From NCBI RefSeq assembly GCF_018403245.1, contig NZ_BOSH01000001.1, positions 62,001-126,000 of the forward strand: a DNA stretch of 64,000 nucleotides, read 5' to 3'. The DNA is from Paenibacillus sp. J2TS4 (GTDB lineage: Bacteria; Bacillota; Bacilli; Paenibacillales; NBRC-103111). The notes under the pieces were generated by a model. The model had not been told where the DNA came from. It did not search any database and was given only the letters and a program-made list of their open reading frames with translations. A program made the translations under genes and the position numbers. Positions 26,391-34,809 of the stretch are shown here, one piece after another (the stretch's first letter is position 1; each line of letters starts with the position of its first letter).

Positions 26391-27263
26391 TCAAAACAGT
26401 TTGCCGAGGGCTTTCATAATTTCCATACCGATGATCACCAGATACATGAGCAAAAAGCACCCAAGCATATAAAAGGAATATTTGCGAATTTTGCCGGGAC
26501 GCTTCATCGCGATCAGTTTCAATCGCTGAATTTCCAGCAGCTTAAAATCATGAGCCAGCATTTCAAAATAGACGACACCTTGGTCGCCCCGTTGTACAGC
26601 CAAAAGGCCGCGGACAATATCGGACAGCATCGTGCTGCCCATACGAGTCTCCAGTCGGGTTAATGCCGTCTCGTGATTGCCGCTTTTCATATCGGCTATC
26701 GTGATTTCCAGTTCGCTTGCCAAACTTTCTCCGGCGTTTTTTCGATACGTTTCCAGGATCAGCAAAACGTCTCGGGTCGCCTTCAACTCTTGTGCAATGG
26801 TAGCGGCAAAGCGGGGCAGTTCATACTCGATCTGCTCCCGCTTTTTGCGAATGACCCAGTCCGCGGATTGGATATCCTTGAAGTAGACACCAATTGCTAA
26901 AAACAGAAGCAAGGGAGAAAGCAAGGGGAAAATGAGCAAGCAGGGAATAATCGACAGGGCGACCAAGCCGGATTTGACGATGGCCTTGGCATAAAACGCG
27001 GCAGGCGTCATGCGGATCCCTGCCGATTTCAGTATGGCTTCGGTCTTTCTTCGTTTATAATCGCTTAGCGGAATGAGGGGAGTCAGGCGAGTTGAAAGTT
27101 CGGAAACAATCGCTTCAAGAAGTTGGCTTTTTCGCTTGAACGGCTTGGTTGCTTGCATGATGACACGCGTATCCGCCCATGTAGGCAACTTTAGCCATTC
27201 TGAGGCCAAAAAATAAGCTCCGGTTGCAAATAGCAGACCGAAGCTCACAATAATGCCGATCAC
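26391..27263 (-). CDS. TadC-like inner-membrane platform protein (290 aa)
   Basis: The GTG at 27263 is chosen because GGAGG lies 7 bases before it; the longer frame starts inside the upstream gene. The protein has the type II secretion F-domain layout: membrane helices near the N-terminus and in the middle (LVALSIIPCLLIFPLLSPLLLFL), a cytoplasmic helical domain with AATIAQELKATRDVLLILETY, and a last helix at the C-terminus. TadB and TadC form the membrane base on which the CpaF ATPase works. The partner TadB lies 2 kb upstream, separated by two genes. Confidence 0.82.
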   Translation of the reverse strand: MIGIIVSFGLLFATGAYFLASEWLKLPTWADTRVIMQATKPFKRKSQLLEAIVSELSTRLTPLIPLSDYKRRKTEAILKSAGIRMTPAAFYAKAIVKSGLVALSIIPCLLIFPLLSPLLLFLAIGVYFKDIQSADWVIRKKREQIEYELPRFAATIAQELKATRDVLLILETYRKNAGESLASELEITIADMKSGNHETALTRLETRMGSTMLSDIVRGLLAVQRGDQGVVYFEMLAHDFKLLEIQRLKLIAMKRPGKIRKYSFYMLGCFLLMYLVIIGMEIMKALGKLF

Positions 27264-27276
27264 AGGCTCACCTCCT

Positions 27277-28041
27277 TCATCGTTCAAATTCATCGTCTTC
27301 CCATGTGGTGTCGTGAGAACTAAAGTCATCCCAAGCAGCCGAATGGTTCTCATAAATGGCTTCGTTCACGCTTGTGTTCTCGGAACGAAGTATGATGCTC
27401 TCGTAATTTACTTTATCGTCGGAAGGCTGCGGCAATTGCCCCATCGCGGCCATGGAAGCATAGGTTCCGTTCGCGATAATCAAATGGTCCAACACGGAAA
27501 TGTGCAATGGAGAGAAAATCGAAACAAGGCGCTCAGTCAGGATTTGGTCTTCCATACTGGGGCGAAGGGAACCGCCGGGGTGATTATGTGCCAAAATGAT
27601 GGCGGCGCAGTCACAGTTTAATGCCGCTTTTAAAATCTCGCGGGGATAAACTTGGGCGAACCCGACGCTGCCTTCCGACATCACGCGTGACTCGATCAAA
27701 TGGTTCCCATTGTCCAAAAACGCAACCATCAGTTTCTCTTTGTCTTTGACATGCCCCAATTGCGCGGCAAAAAACTTTCCGGCATCGTCGGGAGAACGGA
27801 ACGGGCTCTTCCCCTGACTTTCTTCGAATCGGAGCAATTTGTAGGAAACGAGAAATTCGTTTAATAGATGGAGCTTTTCAAGCTGGCGCGGCGTGGATTC
27901 AATGACATAAGGGTGATCGAGAATATTGAACAGATTATGATCCCTGGCGTATTTTTGCAGTTTGTGGGTCGAAATTCCAGTCAGTGCAGATATCCCTTCA
28001 ATAAAGTTGGAGGCATGAAGCGAGTTATAAGATGGTGTCAT
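27277..28041 (-). CDS. RadC/JAB-domain protein (254 aa)
   Basis: The C-terminal half carries the JAMM metalloprotease-like signature HNHPGGSLRPSMED and SVLDHLIIANG, as in RadC/DUF2466 proteins. The N-terminal half is helical. Such proteins are frequent in conjugative elements and phages, where their role is unsettled; a DNA-repair function for RadC has not held up well. The ATG at 28041 follows GGGGG and overlaps the end of the upstream gene by 17 bases. Its place between tadC and tadB is unusual and breaks a normally adjacent gene pair. Confidence 0.82.
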   Translation of the reverse strand: MTPSYNSLHASNFIEGISALTGISTHKLQKYARDHNLFNILDHPYVIESTPRQLEKLHLLNEFLVSYKLLRFEESQGKSPFRSPDDAGKFFAAQLGHVKDKEKLMVAFLDNGNHLIESRVMSEGSVGFAQVYPREILKAALNCDCAAIILAHNHPGGSLRPSMEDQILTERLVSIFSPLHISVLDHLIIANGTYASMAAMGQLPQPSDDKVNYESIILRSENTSVNEAIYENHSAAWDDFSSHDTTWEDDEFER

Positions 28042-28324
28042 AGGGGTACCCCCAATCCTGCGGAACATCCCTGTTTTCCTGATCGGATTCATCCTTCAAT
28101 TCTCCGGTTCCATAAAGGACAAGGCGCACGGCATGTAGCTTGTAACGCGTTTCTTCGGGCAGGTCCAGCTCATCCAATCGTTGAAAAAAGCCCCGCGTTC
28201 CGTATTTTTTCAATCCCCTTTGAATTTGGGCAGTAACTGAGGAAGGAGGGGAAAGGAGTCTTTCCAGAATTGCAGCGGTTCGTTGTAAGGTCGTTTCCAT
28301 ATCGCGAGAGTGTGATGTTGACAT
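28025..28324 (-). CDS. Small helical protein of unknown function (99 aa)
   Basis: AAGGAGG lies 7 bases before the ATG. The product is mostly helical, with a charged C-terminal tail ending DWGYPYDTIL, and lacks membrane helices or Cys pairs. It overlaps the RadC-like gene and probably is co-translated with it. No family is recognised. Confidence 0.6.
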   Translation of the reverse strand: MSTSHSRDMETTLQRTAAILERLLSPPSSVTAQIQRGLKKYGTRGFFQRLDELDLPEETRYKLHAVRLVLYGTGELKDESDQENRDVPQDWGYPYDTIL

Positions 28325-28349
28325 GTCAGTTCCTCCTTGCGAGTAGGTT

Positions 28350-29282
28350 TTATCTTTTATACTCGATCGGGCGTGTTAATCGAATGACCGCGGCCAGGGA
28401 GATGAACAGGGTTAGCGCACAAAGAGCAAAGACGAATTTGCCCGCCGCTGTATCGACCAACGTGTGAAACCAATCTTTGTTAAGAAAATACAGGAGCGGA
28501 ATATTCCCGATCAAAAGCAGCGCCATCGTAATAAATTCTTTTAACGGTTCGTAAAGCAGATAGTCCAATTCAGCAGAGACGACACGCATATCGGAAAGTT
28601 TGGAAATGATCGGGGTAAGCGTCGTTTTGAGCGTGACGTCTTCCTGACAAGCCATGATTGCGTCGCACCATTCCTGAAAGACGCTATTGTTGATTTTGCT
28701 TTTTAGCTCTGTTAACGCTTGTTGCAGATTCGAGTTAATCAGCTTGGACTGGGCCAGAAAGGACAAAAACACATCCGAAACAGGTGGATTCAAATAACCG
28801 ACGTTTTCCTCTACAGCGGACAGTATACTTTCACTGCGCAAGTAAGAGGTGGTGATGACCGAGAGAGCGGTTTCCAATTCGGCATTCAGACGTTTTTTGT
28901 AAAAGCTTGCGCTGAACAGTACGATCCAAAAAGGCAGAAGGGCAAAACCTATTGCGAGAACCGGCACCATAAACAAATTGCCAAAAGCCAGGGCCAATAG
29001 CGCACCAACCAAAAAGAGGGCAAGGGAAGCAATACAGACCTTTCCAAAGGATTCTTTCCTTCCCGTTTGTTCCAGCATCGTTTTGCCTTCATGAATCGTC
29101 AGCCGAATGCCTTTTATCTTTTTCGGATTCTGTACGGCTTTGATTTTTTTCCGCAAGGAAGGGTTCTTTTGAAAAGGAATGTGTCCGGCTACTTCACGCA
29201 TCCATTCTGCGGGATTCCAGTTCAGAACAAGGAAAGAACCGGCAACGAGACCCATAAAGGCCATGATGAGCAATACGGTCAT
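28350..29282 (-). CDS. TadB-like inner-membrane platform protein (310 aa)
   Basis: Membrane helices lie at the N-terminus (about 1-20), at about 85-125 and at the C-terminus (about 255-300), around a cytoplasmic helical F-domain with LETALSVITTSYLRSESILSA. This matches TadB/GspF-type platform proteins. Its ATG overlaps the stop of the cpaF gene (ATGA), the usual tadA-tadB coupling. It should form the membrane base of the filament with the TadC-like protein. Confidence 0.8.
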   Translation of the reverse strand: MTVLLIMAFMGLVAGSFLVLNWNPAEWMREVAGHIPFQKNPSLRKKIKAVQNPKKIKGIRLTIHEGKTMLEQTGRKESFGKVCIASLALFLVGALLALAFGNLFMVPVLAIGFALLPFWIVLFSASFYKKRLNAELETALSVITTSYLRSESILSAVEENVGYLNPPVSDVFLSFLAQSKLINSNLQQALTELKSKINNSVFQEWCDAIMACQEDVTLKTTLTPIISKLSDMRVVSAELDYLLYEPLKEFITMALLLIGNIPLLYFLNKDWFHTLVDTAAGKFVFALCALTLFISLAAVIRLTRPIEYKR

Positions 29283-30625
29283 GTGGATTCGCCTCCCATC
29301 ATTTGCTCAAGCAGATGGAGAGGCATCCCGTTTTCGAGCAGCCTTTTTTGCAAACTTGGCGATATATTTTGGACTTTTTCATAGGATCCGATAATCCGAA
29401 TTTTCCCTTTTTCTATCGTATTGGAGGCCACGGCAAAGCGGAAAAGTGTGCGGATATTTCGGCTTCCATCCGGCAGAATTTCGCATTCGGTGATTTCCAT
29501 CACCTTGCGGGAGTTATCCTCCAATTTCTTGGCAAACATGACAATCGGGAACGCCTCCGTCACAAGGTTATACAAGGTTTGGTCGCTCATATCGTATTTT
29601 TGTTTGCAGAGCGTAACCATTCGGTAATAGGTGGCAATGCAGGAATTGGCGTGTGTCGTTGTAATCACGGCATGGCCGGTACGGGCTGCTTCTTGCGCGG
29701 CGAAGGCCTCTGCCGATTTCATCTCCCCGACGCAGATGACATCAGGGTTGGCGGTAAGGGCATATTCGAGCAACTTCTCCTGGTCAATATTTTGCCTGCT
29801 ATCTTCGCTGTACCGGGTAACGGTATGAACGACGTTATTTTGCACTTGCCCATTTTCATCTTCCACCACAAGATCGAACTCACGGGTGCCATTCTCAATG
29901 GTGAAAATTCGCTTGTCGTAAGGAATGGTCGATAACATCCAGCTCATCAAGGTCGTTTTCCCGCTGCCGGTGGCTCCGGTAACACAAATGGACAAGCCGT
30001 AGCGCAAACAAAGACTTACAAAATCCAGCATTTCCGCCGTAGCCGTTCCATTGTGAATGAAATCTTGTTTTCCCAATTTTTGTGGGTTAATAATCCGTAT
30101 GGATGCGGCTACGCCTTTGTCCGAATCGGTGATCGGTGCGCCGAAAACCGTAATCCGAATATTGTTGGCCAGATGTCCACGGACGATCGGTTGTGAATGA
30201 TCCAGGATCATCCCTGATTTGTGCAGCAGGCGTCTGACCACGTCGACGGCATGTTCCGGTGAGGTAAACCGTTCGGAAGCTGGGAGAATGTGCCCATCCG
30301 TATAGGTGATTTTGACATCTTTGTACCCGTTGATATTGATCTCCTCTACATCATGGGAAAACAAATACGGGGTAAGAAAAGAAAACTCCGCCATTTCCGC
30401 ATATAACCGTTCCACCAGTTCGTCGAAAGAAAGTCCGTCTACACTCAAGCGATAATCCATGACATATTTGGTGGTATACGAAATGATCTGTTGTTTTTGT
30501 TCCTCGGCATTTCGGGAAATAAGCGTAGCGTATTTGCCGGAGAGATATTCTTGCACCTCTTTCAGTACTTCGGAAAATGGCTTTTTATTGCTACTTGCCG
30601 GATAAAATAACGTTGCCCCTTTCAT
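29279..30625 (-). CDS. cpaF: CpaF/TadA-family secretion ATPase (448 aa)
   Basis: The N-terminal part is helical. The ATPase part has Walker A GATGSGKTT (about 215), the His/Asp-box region TRYSEDSRQNIDQEKLLEYAL and ANPDVICVGEMKSAEAFAAQ, and TGHAVITTTHANS, all standard for CpaF/VirB11-type hexameric ATPases. It should drive assembly of the Tad-like filament. The start overlaps the stop of the upstream ATPase gene. Assignment is firm; whether it serves a pilus or the DNA channel cannot be told from sequence, but TadB and TadC next to it favour the pilus. Confidence 0.92.
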   Translation of the reverse strand: MKGATLFYPASSNKKPFSEVLKEVQEYLSGKYATLISRNAEEQKQQIISYTTKYVMDYRLSVDGLSFDELVERLYAEMAEFSFLTPYLFSHDVEEININGYKDVKITYTDGHILPASERFTSPEHAVDVVRRLLHKSGMILDHSQPIVRGHLANNIRITVFGAPITDSDKGVAASIRIINPQKLGKQDFIHNGTATAEMLDFVSLCLRYGLSICVTGATGSGKTTLMSWMLSTIPYDKRIFTIENGTREFDLVVEDENGQVQNNVVHTVTRYSEDSRQNIDQEKLLEYALTANPDVICVGEMKSAEAFAAQEAARTGHAVITTTHANSCIATYYRMVTLCKQKYDMSDQTLYNLVTEAFPIVMFAKKLEDNSRKVMEITECEILPDGSRNIRTLFRFAVASNTIEKGKIRIIGSYEKVQNISPSLQKRLLENGMPLHLLEQMMGGEST

Positions 30626-31431
30626 GACCGCACTCCTTTGAACCTTTGTATCAAGCGCTGGATGAATGGTTGCTTATCTGCTTTCGAAGGATAGTCCATA
30701 AAACGTCCGGCTAATTTTTGAATGGCACTCAGGTAGGAACGGGCGTCTTTTCCTTCGCAAGCGTCCAATAACCGAGCCGAAACCGCTTGTTGTTCCACGA
30801 TAGAGACAAAAGGCAGCAGGTGATGAATCCCCCCAAAGACATTGCTGTATTGAACACTGTCTTGTTTTGCTTTCACGTTGGAAAGAAGATGCAGATGACG
30901 ATCTGTATGAAATCGGGAGTCACTCAGCAGTGGTAAATGGGAGGCAAAATAACTCAGGCTTTTCAGCGTGCATTCATGCACTCGCAAAACCTGATCAGCG
31001 ACTTCAAGCGCGGCAACGGATAACGGATCGGCAGACAACACACTGGAGCAATCCACGATGACGACATCTGCAAGGTGTCGGCTCAAGGTGAAAAAATCCA
31101 GTGCTCTCTCTTTGGTATAGCTGGCATAGGTAAAGGCGTTATCGCCGTGAACATAGCCGATGAACGCCAGATGGGAAAAAGCTTTGCATGGAACGAGATG
31201 CTGGAAAATCTGTTCTTGCGATATCGACGGCAAACTGAGTAATCGGCCCAATGATTGTTCTTTTGCATGGACACCTGGCAGAAGGGTTGGAATCGAAGGG
31301 CATACCGAATCACAGAGGACAACCAGTACATTGATTTGCCTGGAGGCAAATTCCCGAGCCAGTTTTATGGAAGTTATCGTCTTTCCGCTGCCCGGACTGC
31401 CCCATACGGCAATGATTTGGTGATTATTCAT
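30622..31431 (-). CDS. P-loop ATPase of the ParA/MinD type in the Tad module (269 aa)
   Basis: The ATG at 31431 is preferred to 31488 because GGAGG lies 6 bases before it. The protein starts with NHQIIAVWGSPGSGKTITSI, an intact Walker A, followed by VLVVLCDSVCPSIPTLL and DVVIVDCSSVLS (Walker B-like). It resembles ParA-family proteins found beside cpaF in Firmicute elements. Unlike the TadZ-like protein at 18440 its catalytic Lys is present, so the element has one live and one degenerate member. It may position the machine or control filament assembly. Confidence 0.72.
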   Translation of the reverse strand: MNNHQIIAVWGSPGSGKTITSIKLAREFASRQINVLVVLCDSVCPSIPTLLPGVHAKEQSLGRLLSLPSISQEQIFQHLVPCKAFSHLAFIGYVHGDNAFTYASYTKERALDFFTLSRHLADVVIVDCSSVLSADPLSVAALEVADQVLRVHECTLKSLSYFASHLPLLSDSRFHTDRHLHLLSNVKAKQDSVQYSNVFGGIHHLLPFVSIVEQQAVSARLLDACEGKDARSYLSAIQKLAGRFMDYPSKADKQPFIQRLIQRFKGVRS

Positions 31432-32179
31432 GGACAGCCTCCTTATCTGGTGTAGACTTTTCGGAGAGAAAAGCATCCTGTTTGGCAATAAATGCTTGAC
31501 CAGTGGTTTGATCTCCCCGATATACGAGAGCAGCGTGGAGTTGGCCTTTGACCTCTATGTCAGCAAGAAGTCGCGCTTGTATCGGCTGTACCAGCAGCGT
31601 GAGCGTAGAAGGCAACTGCTGCTTGTCATCGTCGGATTTATTTTGTGTGGATGCCTTTTCTTTGTCCACCCCGCTGCTTGTCGTTACGGCAAGCACTTCG
31701 ACATATTGCAGTTCCGGCGGCATGGTCGTCGTTCTCATTTCCCCGTAATCGGAAGCGATCAGGGTAATAATGTCCCCGGATTGCAGTTTGCCCGATAGAC
31801 CCGCTGCAAAACTTTTGATACTGATCGATATCGCTTGCTTACTTCCGTTCAAACGGTCCAAAAATTCTGCGAGCGGAACAGCGGATAGTTTCGTCGAGAG
31901 AATATAGTCTCCTTTTTGTAACACAGCAGCGGCATACTGTCCTATGACTGCATCCATCGATGTCAGCACATTGGACGGCAAGTTGTATGCCCCAACCTGG
32001 ACGATTTCCAACTTTTCTTTGGTGATTTGTTCGCCTGTTGCGATGTCCTGCGTGACTCTGACGATTTCCGTCTGTGCCTGCAAGGATTGTTGAAACAGGG
32101 GCGTTAACCCAAAACAAATCAGGAGAGAAAGGACGATACAGCCAATCCCCAGCACGGTACGATTCTTAACCCATTGCAA
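31424..32179 (-). CDS. CpaB/RcpC-like SAF-domain protein (251 aa)
   Basis: The start is a TTG with AGGAGG 8 bases before it. An N-terminal membrane helix (about 7-28) is followed by an SAF domain (VTQDIATGEQITKEKLEIVQ, then KGDYILSTKLSAVPL) and a second beta-rich domain with AISISIKSFAAGLSGKLQSG. CpaB/RcpC proteins have this order and belong to Tad pilus systems, where they act outside the membrane. In a Gram-positive cell, without outer membrane, it could guide the filament through the wall. The 3' end overlaps the next ATG. Confidence 0.8.
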   Translation of the reverse strand: MQWVKNRTVLGIGCIVLSLLICFGLTPLFQQSLQAQTEIVRVTQDIATGEQITKEKLEIVQVGAYNLPSNVLTSMDAVIGQYAAAVLQKGDYILSTKLSAVPLAEFLDRLNGSKQAISISIKSFAAGLSGKLQSGDIITLIASDYGEMRTTTMPPELQYVEVLAVTTSSGVDKEKASTQNKSDDDKQQLPSTLTLLVQPIQARLLADIEVKGQLHAALVYRGDQTTGQAFIAKQDAFLSEKSTPDKEAVHE

Positions 32180-32191
32180 TTTGCATTCCTC

Positions 32192-32617
32192 CTAAGCTCT
32201 ATGAATGATCCAAAACGCGATGATGCCGCCTACAGCCAAAAACGGCGCAAGCGGCATCGCTATATTTCGACTATTTTTGAAACAGGAAGTGGCAGATTGG
32301 AACAACCACCCGATCAAAGCCATTGAAAGTCCAATGATCGTTTGCAGAAATCCCCCGGAAACGCCTAAAACAAAGCCGCAAGCAGCCATCAGTTTTATAT
32401 CTCCGCCGCCGATCCTCCCATGGGATAAAATCGCTGCTGCAAAAAAGGGAAGAGCGGTAACAAACAAACCTAATAGGGCAGGGAGCAGGGAGACTTGAAT
32501 CAAACCGATAAATAAGATGCATGCCGGAAGCATATCCGGGATTTCCCGTTTTCGGATATCGGAAATACTTGCCCACAGCAGCAGACTGGCAAAGAGTATA
32601 CCTTTTACTACCCACAT
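32192..32617 (-). CDS. A24-type prepilin peptidase, TadV/CpaA-like (141 aa)
   Basis: AAGGAG lies 9 bases before the ATG. The short polytopic protein has both aspartate motifs of A24 peptidases: SDIRKREIPD near residues 19-28 and GGGDIKLMA near 74. It lacks the methyltransferase half of PilD, as expected for TadV/CpaA. It should cut the leader of Flp-type pilins and pseudopilins in the membrane. Likely substrates are the two proteins with GEG[FY][VI]D boundaries in this operon. Confidence 0.88.
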   Translation of the reverse strand: MWVVKGILFASLLLWASISDIRKREIPDMLPACILFIGLIQVSLLPALLGLFVTALPFFAAAILSHGRIGGGDIKLMAACGFVLGVSGGFLQTIIGLSMALIGWLFQSATSCFKNSRNIAMPLAPFLAVGGIIAFWIIHRA

Positions 32618-32630
32618 TTTTTGAAACTCC

Positions 32631-32960
32631 TTAGGGCTTGTCAGGCCATTCGTTCATCGCGATATATGGATATTTTTTCTGACCTTTGGCGAAACGGATC
32701 ATTTGTTTCATTTGGTCCAGCACCGACAGATTCATGCGATCTTTCGTGGTCATCATGACGGAAGCTGAAACGCCGATTAGAAAGGTGACCATGGTTAAGG
32801 AAACGCTTCTCCCGAAAATCCAAAGCAGCAAAGCGACAAAGCCAGCTCCTAGCGAACCGATTACCGATTGAAAGAGTTGTTTTCGACCGAATCCGGGAAA
32901 CAACTCCGTTTCCGATTTTACGCCCATGGGGATATAAAGGGTTTGAGGATTGTCTTCCAT
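32631..32960 (-). CDS. PrgI/VirB3-like membrane protein (109 aa)
   Basis: AGGAGG stands 6 bases before the ATG. The protein starts with TLYIPMGVKSETELFPGFGR and has two hydrophobic helices (about 33-48 and 55-70), followed by a charged cytoplasmic tail. This is the layout of PrgI-type VirB3-like proteins of Gram-positive type IV secretion. Here it lies next to the prepilin peptidase and not directly before virB4. Family call is moderate. Confidence 0.6.
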   Translation of the reverse strand: MEDNPQTLYIPMGVKSETELFPGFGRKQLFQSVIGSLGAGFVALLLWIFGRSVSLTMVTFLIGVSASVMMTTKDRMNLSVLDQMKQMIRFAKGQKKYPYIAMNEWPDKP

Positions 32961-33035
32961 GAAAAACCTCCTGATTTTGTGGAATGAAGAAAACGACTGT
33001 CATTTCAGGCGCTTGAGTGATCAAACATCATCGCC

Positions 33036-33245
33036 CTATTGATAGTAAAACAATACGATATCTTTGATCTGCCAGATGCTTTCGGCCAATACATAAAACA
33101 GAATCACGTTTCGGGTTCTCTTTTTATACTGCGAGCTCTCCTCATCCGCACCCGACAGGCGAACCATGCAATAGATAAACCGGGCGACGCAGCCCAGACG
33201 AATCAGCAGAATGACCGCTTGGGCCAGTTCGTCCACCGTAACCAA
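33036..33245 (-). CDS. Small membrane protein of the transfer channel (69 aa)
   Basis: The start is a TTG with GGGGTGATG just before it, 6 bases after the VirB6-like stop. Two hydrophobic helices (about 8-28 and 45-62) are joined by a charged loop with YKKRTRN. Its location directly after the VirB6-like gene suggests a small subunit of the mating channel. No family is recognised. Confidence 0.55.
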   Translation of the reverse strand: MVTVDELAQAVILLIRLGCVARFIYCMVRLSGADEESSQYKKRTRNVILFYVLAESIWQIKDIVLFYYQ

Positions 33246-33251
33246 TGGACA

Positions 33252-34100
33252 TCACCCCGTTTTCATCAACATTTTGCGCGCCATACCGACCAGTCTGACG
33301 GAATGATATACATTGTTGACGACTCCCCCATTGCCGCCAGTCGTAATAAGGAAGTCGGACAAGAAGCGCGGCGTGCGAATGGCCAGCACCATGCAGGCAA
33401 GACCCCAAAAGATGTGCATATTCAACATTAACCCGACGCCCAGCTTGGCCAGCGTAATTTGTACGACAACGGCCAATGTCGATTGGGCGAACTTTTGGGA
33501 GTAGGCTTTGAACACGCCCTTATCGTTGTCCAACAGTCCAACGCAAGCGAGGGGCATCCCAATGCGCAAAATGAGAATTTCCAACCCGCGCATGAGAAAT
33601 TGAAAGTAAAGAATGAAATAGCAGATGATGAAGATCAGCCCGAAAATGGCTGTCACCAACCCCAACGAGCTAATTCCGCTTACCCAGGCATTCCAGTCAT
33701 AATTGGTCGATTGCCCGAGGGCAACGAGCAACTTGTCCGTTAACTCTTCCACGATCTGGCCCAGCCATAGATAAATCGTCGGGAAACAAATCGCTACGGC
33801 CATCGCTTTGAAAAAATTGGTGAGCAGGGATAGCGGTTCTTCATCAGGATCGCCCTCGGACCACATCACATAAATTTCAAATCCCTTTTTCAAAAACTTC
33901 AAAATGATGAGGGAAACCCCGAAGCCGAACAAAATATCGAACAGGGAATCCGCAATATTCCCGCCCGAGAGAGCGGTCATAGAACGTTCAGCGTACAGGG
34001 TCATCGGAATAATATCTTTCAGCAATGTATCGATGTATATCAAGGCTCCATTCAGGATGGCTACGATCAGCACCAATAAAATGGCTTCCAGTTTCCTCAA
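33252..34100 (-). CDS. VirB6/TrbL-like polytopic channel protein (282 aa)
   Basis: At least five membrane helices are visible (N-terminal LEAILLVLIVAILNGALIYI, then near 55-70, 92-112, 150-175 and 205-235), with a conserved-looking cytoplasmic loop YVMWSEGDPDEEPLSLL. This layout is that of TrbL/VirB6 proteins of Firmicute conjugative elements, which form the inner part of the DNA channel. The listed start is a TTG immediately after GAAAGGAGG, which is too close; the true start may be a few codons downstream. VirB2-like and VirD4-like genes upstream support the assignment. Confidence 0.78.
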   Translation of the reverse strand: MRKLEAILLVLIVAILNGALIYIDTLLKDIIPMTLYAERSMTALSGGNIADSLFDILFGFGVSLIILKFLKKGFEIYVMWSEGDPDEEPLSLLTNFFKAMAVAICFPTIYLWLGQIVEELTDKLLVALGQSTNYDWNAWVSGISSLGLVTAIFGLIFIICYFILYFQFLMRGLEILILRIGMPLACVGLLDNDKGVFKAYSQKFAQSTLAVVVQITLAKLGVGLMLNMHIFWGLACMVLAIRTPRFLSDFLITTGGNGGVVNNVYHSVRLVGMARKMLMKTG

Positions 34101-34157
34101 CCTCCTTTCTACAGGAACGGCCTATACTTGTCAGCCGTTCCCGCCAAAGGGTATCCG

Positions 34158-34388
34158 TTATCCCCTGTAATTGAACATGTTCCGAATCCGTTCTGTCAGA
34201 GTAGGCAGGATCGTATCGCTGAAGAGCAGATACAAGCCCGCAAGCACCAAAGCGCCGATGACGACAGCCATCAAAATTTTCACGGCAGTATCTACAAACC
34301 CTTCGCCGCGGCGGTCGGTGATGACCGTTTTTGCCAGCAAAATACGTTGCATTGAGTTTTTCTTTACGGTTTTCAGCCACTTTTTCAT
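34158..34388 (-). CDS. Pilin-like protein with prepilin-type boundary (76 aa)
   Basis: GGAGGG lies 8 bases before the ATG. A positively charged leader of about 26 residues ends in RRGEGFVDTAVKIL, followed by one long hydrophobic helix (VVIGALVLAGLYLLF) and a short tail ending FNYRG. It resembles DUF6133-type proteins of Firmicute mobile elements and has the size and shape of a Flp pilin precursor. The GEGFVD boundary matches GEGYID in the DUF4320-like protein. It is the best candidate for the major filament subunit, but it stands next to VirB2-like and VirB6-like genes, so it could serve the channel. Confidence 0.65.
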   Translation of the reverse strand: MKKWLKTVKKNSMQRILLAKTVITDRRGEGFVDTAVKILMAVVIGALVLAGLYLLFSDTILPTLTERIRNMFNYRG

Positions 34389-34452
34389 ATGTGTTACCCT
34401 CCAAAAATGTAGTGAATTTCATCAAAAAAGCCCCAATCAGGGCAGATTCGGT

Positions 34453-34794
34453 TTACTTGTAGTAGCCAATAATGACGTTCAGTGTGGCGGAACCAAGTAC
34501 GGCTCCGATACAGGAAACAACGGCAACGATGATGCGGTTGTTCCATTTCTTCTGATCCATTTCATCCGCTGCAGAACGCCGAATACAGAAGTAAATGATC
34601 AGTAGACCGGAAACAACAGGAGCGAGGATCATCAGCCAGGTTGTGACATCCCCAATCAGCTTTTCCGTTCCCTTTACAATCTTGCTGTTTTGGATATCCG
34701 CTGCATTAGCAGGTTGGGTCAGCCATAAGCTTGTGCCCAACACAAAAAGAGCCATTCTGCTGTAGCGAATGACTCTGCGTATCCATCTCTTCAT
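34453..34794 (-). CDS. VirB2/TrbC-like pilin (113 aa)
   Basis: A signal peptide (about 1-32, ending ANAA) is followed by two hydrophobic helices (about 50-68 and 87-105) joined by a charged loop (RRSAADEMDQKKWNNR). This is the classic VirB2/TrbC layout and matches the CD1107-type mobile-element proteins. GGAGG lies 11 bases before the ATG. It should be the small integral subunit of the conjugative channel or pilus. Confidence 0.75.
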   Translation of the reverse strand: MKRWIRRVIRYSRMALFVLGTSLWLTQPANAADIQNSKIVKGTEKLIGDVTTWLMILAPVVSGLLIIYFCIRRSAADEMDQKKWNNRIIVAVVSCIGAVLGSATLNVIIGYYK

Positions 34795-34809
34795 TTCAAG
34801 GCAGACCTC

